Assembly: GCF_014839805.1 (NCBI RefSeq)
Contig: NC_051142.1
Coordinates: forward strand, 4,588,001-4,652,000
DNA: 64,000 bases
Direction of reading: 5' to 3'
DNA from: Manduca sexta
Lineage: Eukaryota; Arthropoda; Insecta; Lepidoptera; Sphingidae
In this document: positions 35,701-47,588 of the stretch, one piece after another
Layout of the letters: the number at the start of each line of letters is the position of its first letter
Numbering within the stretch: position 1 is the stretch's first letter
Program-made: the position numbers and the translations under genes
The notes under the pieces: model-generated
Database searches by the model: none
What the model was told of the DNA's origin: nothing
The model's input: only the letters and a program-made list of their open reading frames with translations

Positions 35701-38700
35701 TCTAAAATGTAAAACTAGTTTTTACAATAGTTTTGCTACCTGGTATTGTATTATTTGATGATACATTACGTTATATGTATTTTATTTGATTTTCGGTCAA
35801 TATATAAACAAAGGTACACCAGCTCTACGTCTTGTTCTGGTTTTTGAGATTCAATGGTTTGAGATAAGAAGAGAAATCGCATTCTTTGTGATGACGAAAC
35901 TAGTATGTCTAAGAATATCCTTTTGTTACTTACTGTAAGAGATTCAAATATCTTCCCCGAGGATGTCTTGGTGAGCAGCTCGGCCAGTTCATTGGCCATG
36001 CGACGACGCAGCCAGCGCGTGTCTGCCGTGCTTTGCTGGAATATGAACTGCAACATTGCGTTCAATGCGCCTTCCGGAGTACTGCCGGCCCCGCGTGTTA
36101 GTTCCGTAAGGATTTCCTATCGAATGCGAAAACGGAATGTGATTTTTTTTGTAATAAAACCAGGCAGTTTACCTCGCTTGTGTCTACTGAGGATTTTTTT
36201 TCTCTCCACGCATAAATACCCACAATATGTCAAAATATACGAAAAGAATCATTGAAATTCGCTGACGACCTTGTAAGAACACGTGTCGCCCTGTGGAACC
36301 TTCACGATAATTAACGCAACAGCAAGTTCAAGACACGTACGTCTCTGACAAATTTTGAGCCCCGAGATTATTGCTTGTCAAACTTAGAAGCAGATTATCT
36401 GGAGTTTGATGAAAATAAAATTAATCTTTAGGATTAAAGCAAACATAATTATGATTCATCAAAACTTCGAGATGGAACTTTTGAAAACTCATGCGATAAG
36501 AAATATGATATTGAATTTAATTACATTTTTTTTTCACTGAAAACAAAATTAGAGATCTCGTGCTCTTACACACAAGTATCAACTTTCAAAGAACATCCTC
36601 TGTTTTATTTGTTATATTTAATTATTTGACGGAACCGGGGACTACACGCGTAATTAAAGGGCTTTATTTAGGGCAGGTCGGTGGTCGTTAACGATGGTAG
36701 CCGGCCGAAATAAACGCTTTTACGTGCATCGGTTAAAGGAACATTACACGTTGTGAACAGAGTAACACGTAATTTGTGTTACTTTTTTCAGCCGTGTTAT
36801 AGTAGGTACATATATTTTTATTAAAGGAAAAGATATGTGTGTAATATTATGTAAAGTTACATATTACCATGAGTTATTTAGATAACCATTTTAGGCAAGT
36901 TTTGGACAATTAATATGTCATGTTCCTAGTGGTGCTGTTGAAGAAACTCTTTACATTGCTATTACATATACAGAGCAATTGCCATTGGAGTCGTAAATGT
37001 GCTAAAGGAGAGTGCTCAGTTTTTTCCAGCCAACAACAAATATTACGATATATTTTAAGTTGGAATTGTTATTTGGTAAAGGAAAGGAAATATTATAAAA
37101 ATGAGAGTGACGTAAAATAAGTCGATTACGAAAACATTAATAAAAATGAGCATGAGTTATCGATAAAAATATAATTACAAACCTTTTTTTATTGTTTTAA
37201 ACATATGCGCGTTTTATTAAAACGATATGAGTTACCTTGTAAAATAATAAATAACCTAAGACAGTCACAATAATATTTAGTTTATATCTGTGTTATACAG
37301 ATGTTTATAAATATAAATATCAAATTTCGTTTACATGATTTTTGTGGTGTTAAGGATGTAGTCATAAATCTTAGTTACGGTCCTCCAAATTTATAACGAA
37401 TATACGTTACAGAATATACAATTCTATAGTATTTTGTATAGAGCTTGATTGAACAACACAGCACAGATTGTCAATTGTGTATGAAAATAACAATGTGGCG
37501 CCCGACAGCAGTGACGTAAATAAACGCACCAATTTGATCTAGGTTCTTTTAAAAGTATACATTGTATACTTTCCAACGCTAATAATTGAATTACAGGGTC
37601 TGGGTTTATGCAAAATATCACAGAATAAATGAATATTTTAATTATGTTCTTGTACTTTACAACGCAATAAAAATTCAATATCGACGCGACGTAACAGCCA
37701 GAAAATGATCAGATTGAATATTCTTTCAACTTTACCTGTTTTTTCCTGAAGCTTACTCTGAGTATGTCCCCTCTCCAAATATGTTTTTAAAGTTGGTACT
37801 TACTACTTAGGATGGTAATTCTACAATAATTTACAGTTGTCGGCTGAAGTAACATGACCGTTTACTCATTTTATACAATCAAATTAAAACCGTTTCTGAA
37901 TTTTGGCTAACAGAAAAATCTCTAGAGAGTAATCCACCCTGAACTCTGTTTCGGTGTTGAAAGCGTTGGGGGTTCAGAAACAATCATTTAATCAACTAAA
38001 ACCTTGATTACTTAATTAAGTAACGCGACTTCCTATTTCGACGAGACGACCATCTCTTGGGAGAAGTCATATAAATGTAATCCAAATGAATTAGCTCGTA
38101 AAATATACCTAACTAAATTGACCAAAACATTTTTGAGAACACAGTTAAACAAAATAATGTAATTTAAAATAATTGAATTCGTTATTTTTTACAAGAAAAC
38201 AAAGATTTTTATGTAAAAAGTAAATAATATTTCCATATACACTTTGGTCTAAGACCTGCTCACATCTGACGTCATTGTTGGCATAATTCTCTCAATACCT
38301 TTTTAAGCGAAATGTAAAATTGGTTCAGTTACATTAATTATTTATACATATACGAGTATATGAATAAACTTACGCGTGAATACAAAGATGTGTAGCTTGA
38401 AACAATTTATGCTATATTTTGATACCACAAAGGAGGAGGTATTGCCGTGTTCTTTATTTCTATCTCCCATTGTTTGTAGATAGTTTTGTGGTTCATCACA
38501 AAGCTTTAAGATTTATTATCGATGTCGATTGTTCGAATTTTATATACATTTTACGGAACTATATTATTTAGTGAATATTTACTATAGTAGGACCTGTAAT
38601 CTTTTTAAATTCTGTTTTTTAGAAAAGTGTATCAAGTGAAATCATTAGTGCAACGTATTTTACAAAATAAAGCTTTACTTACTGGTGGTAACGTAACTGG

Positions 38701-38835
38701 ATAGTAAAGATCATCTTGGATCGGTGGCTTCTTCTCGAACGGCCGTATGAAATATAAAAGTATGACTAATGGTATAGCTAGAGCAGATATTGCTCCGAAA
38801 AGAGCGGCGAAGAGCAACCACGTCCAGTCTGGCAT
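20332..38835 (-). CDS. PDZD8: PDZD8, SMP-domain lipid-transfer protein of ER contact sites
   Basis: Sixteen coding exons, minus strand: 38683-38835, 35934-36116, 34239-34431, 33891-34101, 33545-33710, 32989-33189, 32101-32307, 31326-31975, 30587-30809, 30220-30328, 26980-27102, 26859-26904, 26542-26579, 22547-22670, 21205-21397, 20332-20487. Phases agree throughout; 2976 nt, 991 residues (human about 1150). PDZD8 is an ER protein that moves lipids at contacts with late endosomes. Seen: an N-terminal membrane anchor (residues about 5-30, FGAISALAIPLVILLYF); an SMP domain at about 65-250 ending TLPNYKIRYKPFFP; a PDZ domain at about 303-380 with PLGLVCCQGVGAVLVD; a Ser/Pro-rich linker; a C2-like segment at about 590-690; a C1 zinc finger at 710-759 starting HDFVRTHFHRSTQCDFC, with the remaining Cys/His present. 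The C-terminus has an ALTALMLH block like the human LQALTLLMIH. An acceptor before the ATG implies a 5' UTR intron. A LINE and SINEs lie in its introns. Confidence 0.88.
23691..23943 (+). pseudogene. Remnant of the LINE endonuclease domain
   Basis: The frame reads LAGDINIDTLNT at the truncated start, then SCLDHIFLK and TDITDHKMVLLG, the C-terminal motifs of an apurinic-type endonuclease. It stops at 23941-23943. In the next frame the sequence runs on without a stop into the reverse transcriptase, so a one-base change in the run of A at about 23929-23937 probably split a once single ORF. The catalytic N-terminal part of the endonuclease is absent. Confidence 0.75.
23976..26150 (+). CDS. LINE reverse transcriptase ORF
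   Basis: A 724-codon open frame. Reverse transcriptase blocks are in order: SITPVHKGGPKNIPNNYRPI with SLL following, LDLAKAFDTV (Asp 343), GVPQGSILGPLLFIIYMNDI, and YADD at residues 431-434 (codons from 25266). The three catalytic aspartates D343, D433 and D434 are therefore present. A C-terminal region with SYCIGVWGG and LERAQRAVLKV follows, as in many insect non-LTR elements. The frame opens upstream of the first ATG and joins the endonuclease remnant after a frameshift. Because the 5' part is lost, this copy cannot be a full autonomous element. Confidence 0.88.
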   Translation: MKELKEVDWTSVLEEKGVNEATNSFLNILSSILLKHTREVKISRSKAVIEPWITLGLLRCIRQRDRLHILARKQPKNKIITTSYSRYRNFCNDLLRKLKSEYESNELEKNHNNTKALWNTIKEICHFKQKHDPPTELLTISENSSESLHICNDFFASVGRNLADKILTETKGTEENLASEVNIANGPINSFFLSPTDSIEVDSLISSLKNNSAPGLDGFTNNFVKMAKKYIVSPLTHIFNLSFSVGIFPEAWKIASITPVHKGGPKNIPNNYRPISLLSVFSKLLEKLINKRLTSFLDSNGLLSENQYGFRRLKSTEDAVHKLVTHVATQLDKGWHCFGVFLDLAKAFDTVSIPILLRKLERMGIRGTALNWFQSYLAKRDQLVRIESRKSTTIPTYYGVPQGSILGPLLFIIYMNDIHDLQLESAEIVCYADDTAIVFHGQNWDVARQVAEKGIQSVYNWLQNNLLTLNTEKTKYLCFHKTAKSQPPPLPDLRIHTCNSTLSSTCQCNQIQRTKEIKYLGLILDEQLNFASHIQTLAGRIRKVIGIIKVLRNSASIHILKLVYFAICQSLLSYCIGVWGGAGKTFMLPLERAQRAVLKVMMRKDFRFSTDSLYKEACVLRVRQLYIHKACLSTHKSIINSDEHKALLTKRVFNLSLPSTKSNFVKKFKFFAFRSIYNKVNKLCDIKNCSVYACSKKLTSWLLSIDYDTTESIISSPITLIGTC
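26903..26943. repeat. 17-bp perfect inverted repeat in a 75-bp PDZD8 intron
   Basis: TACTTTATCAAATAGGA at 26903-26919 recurs as its reverse complement at 26927-26943 with a 7-base loop. In the preferred PDZD8 model it fills about half of the tiny intron 26905-26979 and overlaps its acceptor. It could fold in the pre-mRNA and affect use of the flanking splice sites. Confidence 0.7.
27103..29481. other. PDZD8 intron sequence
   Basis: Between the C1-domain exon and the exon starting at 27102 on the minus strand. Only AT-rich DNA without a recognisable exon or repeat was seen up to the SINE at 29482. Confidence 0.4.
29482..29657 (+). mobile_element. tRNA-derived SINE, internally shortened copy
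   Basis: The head GCCTCGGTGGCATAGTTG is followed by box B GGTTCGAATCCC near 29540 and the shared body segment AAAGTGATATTTGGGTTTTT. It closely matches the copy at 32505 up to TCTGGAATTTGTGCC. It then lacks the middle of that copy and ends in a TGTGTGTGT run. It lies in a PDZD8 intron, antisense to the gene. Confidence 0.8.
32505..32778 (+). mobile_element. tRNA-derived SINE, fullest copy in the window
   Basis: Box A-like TGGCGTAGTTG at 32512-32522 and box B GGTTCGAATCC at 32560-32570 mark the tRNA head. The body runs through CAGTATCAGCCCGGAGTCTG and CCCCTTCGGGGATAAAA to a terminal (TG)n run at about 32749-32778. It lies in the PDZD8 intron between the PDZ exon (32989) and the next exon (32307), antisense to the gene. 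The tRNA head is not a functional tRNA gene: the folding of an intact cloverleaf is not kept. Confidence 0.85.
36117..38682. other. First PDZD8 coding intron
   Basis: A 2.6-kb intron between the membrane-anchor exon and the first SMP exon. No extra exon is needed: the SMP region aligns continuously with the family across this junction. AT-rich, nothing else recognised. Confidence 0.5.
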
Positions 38836-39934
38836 TTTTAAATCTGTGAAAAAATTACTAAATTATGCCTTCATGTAAGATTTCATGCTTTAATGTAAAA
38901 TTGGTCTGGAGGAGGAAGTGGTGAATCGGTGAGAATGAATAATATGCGACTATCGGGATTCAATATCAAACATTTCGAGGAGGTAATAAGTTAAGAAAAT
39001 TTTGTATAGAACATTTAAGTTATGAAGATAAATTTTTGTTAGACATGAATATCCATAGAAAAATTCAACATAGAGTCTAAAATGTTGCTTTGCCTGTTAC
39101 ATAAACTCCGGTTGTAAATACAGTCAAAGCGAGAATTAGTTACAGCGCCAAGCCCAGGCAGATAAAAGCGACCTGTATTACACCCTTGGGATTGCGCGAA
39201 AATGATAAAAATATGGGTACTGAATAGAAAATAAAAAAGCTATAAAGACAAGAATTAGAAAAGGGCAAAAATGCCTTTAAGTCTAAGCTATAACTGTTGC
39301 AACAGGAATTTAATGATAAAGTGAAGCACAATGAAAAAACTCGATAGCAATTATAATAAGGAACTATTTCATAATAATTACTTATTTGTTTCCATTTTGT
39401 TAGAAATACTACTCAAATACGAAATTTCTCGCTTGTCGTCCCTGCTAAAATCAAGACCCAGTAAAAACAAATATTGCAGAGGAGGGAGTCAGGTATACAA
39501 TGTTTAGAGGCTTTACAATTCCATTCGGCATAGTAAACATGTTAAATACAAAATGCTTAATTAGTTTGCTTCCACGTTTGTAAGTTATGGGCCTTGAAAC
39601 ATTTTGTGTAAAACTATTTACAAGATTTTACGCTGAGCTAATGTTGATTCAAGGCATTGGTCCTACAACAATCTTTATTTAGCAAAAACAAAAACAATTG
39701 GGAAATGTTGGTAAATGCTCATTTCTTTTATTTAACAGCAAAAAAATTGCAATCTAAATGTGAATGTATGTTATTATAATTGATTTTGAGATGATTGCAT
39801 AAATATTGCACATAAGAGCATTAAAGTTTACTGTGCCAGTATAATGGTCTACAAAACTACTATTTTGGTCTTTTTTATAACCCATTTTTTATGTATTTGA
39901 AATGGATAAAATTTGGATTTGTAAAACATCAACT

Positions 39935-39995
39935 CATCATCATCATCATCATCAGCCTATATCTTTGTCCAGTGCTGGACATAGGCCAAACAACA
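39935..39995. repeat. ATC microsatellite with a repeat fragment
   Basis: An (ATC)n run at about 39935-39952 is followed by CAGCCTATATCTTTGTCCAG and GTGCTGGACATAGGCC, a fragment type found widely in lepidopteran genomes from general knowledge. A related, more decayed fragment (CCACTGCTAAACATAGG) is near 43809. Confidence 0.45.
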
Positions 39996-40289
39996 ACTCA
40001 AATTTACGATATTCGGTAATATATGTAGCCATATTTTTTCTAACCCGATATACCCAACGTTATTACAGTATTGGATGAATTATTGCTTACGAAGGATTTG
40101 CTCTGTTATAATTTAGCTACATTAATTTACTCGACTAATAAAGGTGTGCCAATAAATTATTTTGTTGCAAGTTATTGAATAATTCCACAGTGTTACATCT
40201 CTTATACCGATACATAATATTATAAAATAGTAACAGGTCAATGTCTGTATATTATAGACATTAAAGAAAACTATTATAATATAAGGGCC

Positions 40290-40550
40290 CCTAATAAGGA
40301 CCCCTAGTTATAAACATGCTTTAAAAGCAACAGAAGCCAAAATATATTCATGAATTCTTGTCTCTCTGTCTGTATGTATGTTTGTATTTGTTGCATACAC
40401 ACATCAAACAAAAACCACTGCATGGAATTGAATGCCGTTTTCACTGTTGTATTTCTACTTGTCTACCTTAAAATATAGGCTCCATTTACCCCGGGAAAAT
40501 ATATAGCGGGACTCTTAGACTGGGAAAACTGCAAGCAAAAGCTAGTTCTT
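40290..40550. repeat. Degenerate interspersed repeat
   Basis: Its right end, GCAAGCAAAAGCTAGTT, matches the right end (GCGAGCAAAAGCTAGTT) of the repeat at 55880-56646. The interior has TGTCTGTATGTATGTTTG, similar in type to the TTTG-rich start of that element. Probably a decayed copy of the same broad family. Confidence 0.4.
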
Positions 40551-41246
40551 TTTATACATTTAACAAATATTATAAAATAAATTTCATCAGATACAGAATT
40601 TCCAGTTTCAACAATGAATTATTATTAATGAAAATTAATTATTGAGAATACCATTACATTATCTAGTATTCGATAAGAATTATTTAAGTACATAGGTAGT
40701 AACTGAAGGCTCGAACAGTAATCGAATACTGTCCCTTGGGATTCGATGCTCGGGAATCAAGATCGATTGAGGTGGAAGTTAGAACGCATGTGGAAAATTT
40801 TGAAATATATTTCTATCCCAGTGCGCGGTTACGTATCTTAAACAAGATATTCATATTCAAAAAGCTTTTGAATATGAAAATATAGTATTATTGAAGTTAT
40901 CAGTTATATATATAAATGTAAATATTTTTTTTCACTAAAAGTAACGGTGGCGGTCCAGCGGGTTTTTAATTTGTTATTATTTAATAAATAAACTTTTCAT
41001 ATCATACTGTTGAAATGAAAACTACAATTTCCATTAATTGTTGCTACGTATTAAAGTTTTTATGGAAAGCTATACGCCGAACATATTTTACAGTATTGGC
41101 ATGCACTAATCTATCATCACTTTGCAACCCGATTTTATTTTGCAAATAAATATGAAGTGAAAAACAAAATTGAATCTAAACAATAACAGTTTATACTTAA
41201 AATGCCACCACACTCACCTGCTGAGATGCAATGCAAACAGACTCAC

Positions 41247-41480
41247 CTTTAGACAACGAATTATTCTACAATCTTACAATCGATACACACTAGAACAATT
41301 GACATTAAAACATCGAGCTTAACTAATCGTATGCATTTAGTCTTTGAGTGAGATTACTGAGATAAAGTTAAATAACATTGCCTCGCCAGCCGGCATACCG
41401 GCAGCGTCCACCGTCCTTTACATCACTGACAATTTGCAGAGAAATTATTATTTTTGATTAAACATCTAGAACTTTCAATG
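41247..41480 (-). promoter_or_regulatory. Candidate PDZD8 5' UTR exon and promoter
   Basis: The PDZD8 start exon has an acceptor (TTTTTTCACAG) just before its ATG, so a noncoding exon should lie at higher coordinates. At 41241-41246 the minus strand has an AAAG|GTGAGT donor, and a second CAGCAG|GTGAGT donor lies near 41219. Upstream to about 41420 the sequence is less AT-rich. This is the best placement but is unproven. Confidence 0.3.
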
Positions 41481-44400
41481 GGCATGCGCGAACCCTCGCC
41501 AATTGGACCAAAGTTCACGTATTGGTGAGCACAGGTTCAAAGAAACACGCATTGTAAGGGAGCTCGCTTTTGTTTTGCAATTTCCTCGATTATTGTCTGA
41601 GTACATTTTCTTTCCCTTCGATCTCAGTATATACCAACTTTCCCATACAAAAGGAGCCCATTATGTTTCGAATTTTATTCTAATTTATTAATATCAGTTA
41701 GAAATTTGTATTCCACCTACGATACTGGACGCCTGCGCGCCGTTCCGATCAATAGACCGCTGTGTTTTTTCCACAGGTATGAGGTAGGTCTAACCACTAT
41801 GCATGAGGCAAACAAATACCAATCTTCAGGAAAGGTCTGAGGGTGTGATATAGAATACACCAATTTATAACATGGCAAAAGTTCATTCATGAAAGCAAAA
41901 CAAATTGTTTACCCGGCAGATAAATGTCAATAAAGTTCAGATTGGTTTTGCTACACTACAAACAGTTGCTGGTATTTACAGTAGACTATGACATTTACTG
42001 TCTATTTATTGGTCACTGGTGAAAACTGAACGGCAACATTTTCCTCTTTTGATGCTCAAGTAATAGTTCGACTAGCACATTGCAATATTCCATTAAATTA
42101 TTATCGTTTGTTAGATCACAACAATGCCAATAGATATTATATGAATACATAATTATGTGCAAGGAGTAAGTTATTGATGATAATTTAAATAATTAAGTAT
42201 ATATAATACTGAAATGATGATGCCATCTCATAAATTGTTCGGGGTAGAGTCTCACAGCATCATGGTAACAGGTATCTTAGAGAAGATCAAGGCTCCACAA
42301 GCATTTGCAAAGCACGTGTCACGTCTCATACGTTGCATATAAAAATGAATGTTGATGGCTGTTCGACCTCGTTCGAATCTTATTGCAATAAGGATAATAC
42401 GATACGTGATTGGTGTTTCAAAGATTTTCTACGAGATGTGAGAGTAGATTTTAATATAAAATTATATAATAAAAATATATTTGGATTTTATTTGTAAACT
42501 GAGTTATATTTCATACAATGTAATTTAGTTACTACGTGAAAATGTTTGTACCAAGCCCACACGATGCTCAAACCCAACCTTGTAATAAGAAGCGTTTGCA
42601 AACAGAATATAATTTACATTTGCTCATCTTAATCAAATATTTGCACAATACATCCCAAAGAATTATTATTATTATTATCATAGCGACGTTTATTGGCATA
42701 ATTAAGCCATGCCGGTCGAATAACGTTAAATGTATAGATAGATAAGGTTGTATATATTATCTTCTAAATGGCAAGCTACATCAAGTCAAAGTTTTATCTA
42801 ACATAACGATACAGTCAATAGTCATCCATCTATCTCATGTAAGAGAACTCTATACTTAGATGTTCCGTGGGCGACCTTCAACCTACATACAATTTTTCCA
42901 ATTCAATAACAGTACTGAAGTATATTTTAACCTGTATTTTCTAAATTTGTAAATGCATCTTAAAAGTGCCCAGCATTAAGGATCCATAAATAAAATTCTA
43001 AATCAAGATTGAGAGTCTAAAATTATTGTCAATTGCTGTAAATATGCGAAGAAACAAAACAACTTAAAAAGTTTTCTTCATCTATATAAACGGGATGATT
43101 TGTGTCTTATTGTATAGTGTGCGTACCTTGTGTGCTTATCAAGAATATTTAATGATAGATTAAGTCCAAAATAAATTAGTCAACTATGTATATCTAAAAT
43201 TAACAACATTTATAGATATTGTTTTGTTTCGTTTGAACACGCAAATCCTGAAACTACTTGCGTATATATTTGGTCATTAGGAAGATATATCGTCTTCAGA
43301 TGTTAGTTGGGTACTTTTTATCCCGAGATCGGACTTATACACAGACGGACACGCTGGAAAAGAAAAAAAATAAATTAGATACATTTATATATAGTATAGT
43401 AAATTATAAAAATCAATCGCAACCACTAGGGCTAAGGAAATTATTCACAAAGTTATTCCAATCCGGACACACATGTAAGTAGAATGAAATGACTATCAAG
43501 TATTTTGAGGAAATTGAAGCATTAAAAATCCGCAAGCGTTCAGCGAAACGCTCGCTACAGAATTACTTTCACGTTCGGATCCATCGCCTACCGGCTGATT
43601 GAAACGAATGGACATCTATATTTATACGAAGCTATCTTATGTATAATGAATAGATTCGTGAAGGTTTAATTGGATTTTGTTTCGTAATGCTACAAAATTT
43701 ATTTGGCATATGAATTCCAATTAGAACTGTAACTATAGGTACTTATAATACTTATACTGCTATATTATTATCATAATCAACAGCCAGAGGACTTCCTATG
43801 AGTGGACTTCCACTGCTAAACATAGGTCTCTTCTAAATATTTCCAGACCAACCTGTCAGAAGCGACCTCTATCCAGCAGATAATATAAGCCATAATATAT
43901 CTTAGGCATTTACTATCAATTCATGAGGGATTTACTAATAAACGAAAGTCATGAACATCAGACACAATAAATCCAGCCCTGGAACAACTTTATCGATCGC
44001 CGGTAGTTACAGGTCGAATACGTATATCGCGCTGCGGGAATTGACCCGTTGGCAATGTGTCACAGCATGTTTATTAATTACGACTTGAAGATTCAACAAT
44101 GACGTGCTCTTTGTGAGGATTTTGTAGTATGATCATTACACACTTGAGAAGATAGAGAGCGCCGCTTATCTGTTATAATTTAGGTTCTCGTGTACCTTCA
44201 TCAGGTTCTGATTTCGCTAAGAGATCTAACTAAGGTACATAATCTTATCAGTTGTCATGTTATTGCATTAGACCTCATTAATTACCGTATAAAATGCCAA
44301 AAGCTCTTGAATCTTTTAAAGTTACGAACTTAAATAAATAGGTAAGTAGGTACATATAGAAAAGTATTTTATAATATAAATCTTTACATCTACATAATAT

Positions 44401-46030
44401 TTCCTGTCGAGGCCTAAATCTGGCAGTTTTCCCCCGGGTTTCATCATCAGGATTAAGTCCTAAAAGTTGATATCAGTACATTCTTCGTGTATATTACATT
44501 TTCGCACATTGAGCGCATCTAAAGTACCACTTTATCATCTCATAATGCTCTCCGTACCATCGTGAGCTTGTTAGAAATGCAAATTACTTCGCCTGCATTT
44601 CCATAATGGAGATGATCATTAAATATTGCGTGGACTAGCATTTGAATATGTGAAGTTAAGGATAATTTTTTTTATGAAATTCAGGAATAAAATGGCAAGA
44701 ATGGATAAATTCACATAAAACTAGAGAACGAATATATGCTAAGGCATTGCTCGTTTGCTAACCTTGTACTATTAAATAATGTGTAGACTTTTATTTAAAT
44801 ATTTTGTATATAAAAATATAATTAAGAAGTCATTGGAACAAATTGGTTACTCAAAAGCCAAGTAACAAATAACTCTAAGGCTGTAGATTGAGGTATTGGT
44901 TTTTTGAAGGAGTGTAACTGAGCCTATGTTTGTAGATTGCTCCTCCAGTTTGCAAAATAACTACCCTGATAATGTTTTTATTAAAGAGAGGGCGAACAAT
45001 TAGGTGACCTAGAGGTCACTTGATGGTAAATAGGTACAAAGTAAAAAATGATGTCAATGAAATATATAAAAAAAAATAAAAAACAGACTGACTTCTATTT
45101 TTCATCTTCGGAAAATTCCTTTTACAATTTTCATTTTCTTAACTTCTTTACCTTCATTTTATTATAAACGACGGAGGCCTTATAGCTTTATGATTGAGTT
45201 ACGGTACGGCCAATTCACTTTGCCGATCGAATACTTGTGGAGTACGAAGAGCAATAGATAAATAAAATTTATGGGTGACTACCTTTAAAGGATCGATAAA
45301 GTTCGAAATATCTTCTCTAGTTTTGTGTTCTCGAACAAGGTGTTGCTAGAGGTTCTAAATGTGACTTCTATATTGCAGTTAAATAACGAGACGAGCATGC
45401 TGTTCGCCTGATAGTAAGTGATACGACCGCACATAAACAGTAGCAACGCTATACGAACTTTTAAATACAAAGTAGTTACTGCGTGTCGCTCCACTACGTT
45501 CAACATCCTGAGATATAAGAAGTCTCATAATGCCCAGTAATTACGGTGGCTACTATATCCTTCAAATGGGAACACAAGAGTGAATGTACACGGCTGATGT
45601 AGAAGTCATTGCGGTGATACCTACCCAGATGGTCTTTATACACGAGAAACCTACCACTAATAAGGACTATCCCAGGATAAAAAGTAGCGTAGTTATATCA
45701 AATAGGTGGTCAACCTATGTGCTTTTAAATGCGTTCAGCAGTTTCTGCGTTTACTTCTAATAAACTTCCAAAAAATTTCACAACTTTTCATATTTGTTAT
45801 ATTAGTAAAATTATGCAATAGGTATTTTGATGTGAACTAGCTCGGAGCCTACAAAGTATTAGGAATACATACTGCGGCCAAAGTCCACACGCAATCACTA
45901 TAATAGATGTTGCACCATTTTAAACAGTAGTCGCTATGCTACCGAACATAAGAACTACAATTATTATTAGCTACAACAAGCTCACCTATAGATTCGCTTG
46001 CAATCTATGAATGCATTTATTATTTGACTT
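41481..46030. other. Intergenic AT-rich DNA with repeat fragments
   Basis: No gene recognised between the PDZD8 5' region and the Pgk 3' end. It contains a repeat copy at 45387-45660. Near 43230 it also has a short GTTTGAACACGCAAATCCTG segment related to the start of the repeat at 55880. Confidence 0.4.
45387..45660 (+). repeat. Interspersed repeat, shared with 59621-59880
   Basis: Shared landmarks in the same order: CGAGACGAGC, CGCCTGAT(A/G)GTAAG(T/C)GATACGACCGC, a CATAAACAG segment, CATCCTGAGA, and GTCATTGCGGTG or ACATTGCGGTG before a closing CCTACCAC. It is older and more diverged than the second copy. It carries no protein frame; probably the tail of a larger transposon. Confidence 0.65.
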
Positions 46031-46033
46031 AAA

Positions 46034-46345
46034 GCTGTCTTTCTCAAAGTGGGCGAAGTAAGGTTTCCAAAGTGGCTCCCTCGCGGGCGCTGGAGGTTTT
46101 TTGGAGGGCGATAAAAGGGTGTAATAGAAATTTGGGGGATATAGTTCAGTTGTGAAAGCGTACCTAATAATCAAACAAATATATTTTCACATTTATAATA
46201 TTAATAAAGATGTAAGTTTAAACTCAGAAAAGGATATAAGGATACTCATGACACAATAGGTATATTTAAAAAAAAAATCAGGAGTGCTAGAAAATAATGG
46301 ATAAACAAAATAGACTCCACCTAAAAAAACTTTGAGAACCGATGG
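46034..46345. mobile_element. Possible decayed hAT-type element
   Basis: The left end CTGTCTTTCTCAAAGTGGGC and the right end ACTTTGAGAACCGATG carry inverted CTCAAAG / CTTTGAG motifs of the kind seen in some hAT ends. The interior has a GGGCGCTGGAGG segment. No 8-bp flanking duplication was found, so the borders are doubtful. Confidence 0.3.
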
Positions 46346-46749
46346 CAAGTTATTAAGTAGCTTTTCTCTCGGTTACGCAAACAATAAAAATCCCATAACA
46401 TAGTTCGCATCATCCGATCCACCATATTTCCACCATATTCTTCTCTGAAGGCAGCCATTGCTTTAAGCGCAGAGTTGGGGAACAAAAGCCCCACAAATAT
46501 TGCTAAAGAGCACAGTCTCATCTCACGAGACGCTTCATCTGAACAGGAATAAATTTATATTTTTTTGTAATTAAATTACGGAAACATAACGTTTGTTTCA
46601 ATAAGTATTGAATTATTCTTATTCTATCTTGTAAAGGGTTCAACCATTGATCACGTTTCAGAATGGTACAATTTAATAAAATATTTTTGCGTCACAAAAT
46701 GGTATACGCCAGAATTTTATAATTAGGTATGCAATTTCTTTTAATACGT

Positions 46750-46880
46750 GCGCGGAAAAATGAACCCACTGCACCTGATGGTAAGTGGAGCGGGGTCTAC
46801 TAGCATGTCGATTGACAAGAGATGATTACCCCTTGGCAGTCGACACAATTATGCCGGCCTGTTGGAACCGGCCATTGCAA
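46750..46880. repeat. Repeat fragment related to 62840-62990
   Basis: Both contain CTGCACCTGATGGTAAGT followed by a GGGG(T/A)CT(A/G) segment. Short and degenerate; no coding content. Confidence 0.4.
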
Positions 46881-47530
46881 AAAACGCAATTTTTATATTG
46901 TTATTCATATTTCGGTACTTTTTCATTGATAATTAATATTTTTGTAGGTGTATGTGTTAGATGAGATGTAAAAAAATATTTAACAGAGCAACAAAATGGC
47001 GAAACAGTGCCAAATTAAATGCTTCTCAATATGAAAACCCGGACCATGATTTAATAAAGATGTTAACGTATTTTCATACAACATTGGTCTAACTCTGCCT
47101 GATGAGGTTTTAAATTCCGCCGAATTTAAAAACTTGTCTAGTTATTTGACTCAGATCATTTTCAGTTTACAAATTAATATTGACAAACTTCACAACTTTG
47201 GGCTAGAAAAATATTTAATTGCATGTCATAAAAATAAGTTATTGTGATATTAAAGGTAATAATAATAGCTATTATTTTCATTGTGCATAATATTTGACTC
47301 CTTATAGTGCATATTTTGGCATTTCGATGGGGCACATATTCCGATGTCTAATAATATCAAAAAGCATAAAAATGCTTATGGACAAATTATGGTATTTAAT
47401 TAAAGAAAGACAATATAAATCAACATAATTATATTTGCATCAAATAAAATTCTATACGAAACATTTATACCTAAACGTAGATATAAGGTGTTGTACATTT
47501 TCACTTAAAACTAAATCAGTTTTTCTTGAT

Positions 47531-47536
47531 TTATTC
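47531..47536 (-). terminator. Candidate Pgk polyadenylation signal
   Basis: AATAAA on the minus strand, about 53 bases past the Pgk stop codon. Its position suits a short 3' UTR. Other A-rich signals occur further down. Confidence 0.4.
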
Positions 47537-47588
47537 TCACATTATTCTTCTAAAAAAGCCATTAAATATATATCTTAGCCTTAAAACC

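Noticed and set aside
46321..46521. 66-codon minus-strand ORF with AFREEYGGNMVD
   Set aside because: Not recognised and without supporting splice partners; it may be a transposon relic, but I cannot support a gene.
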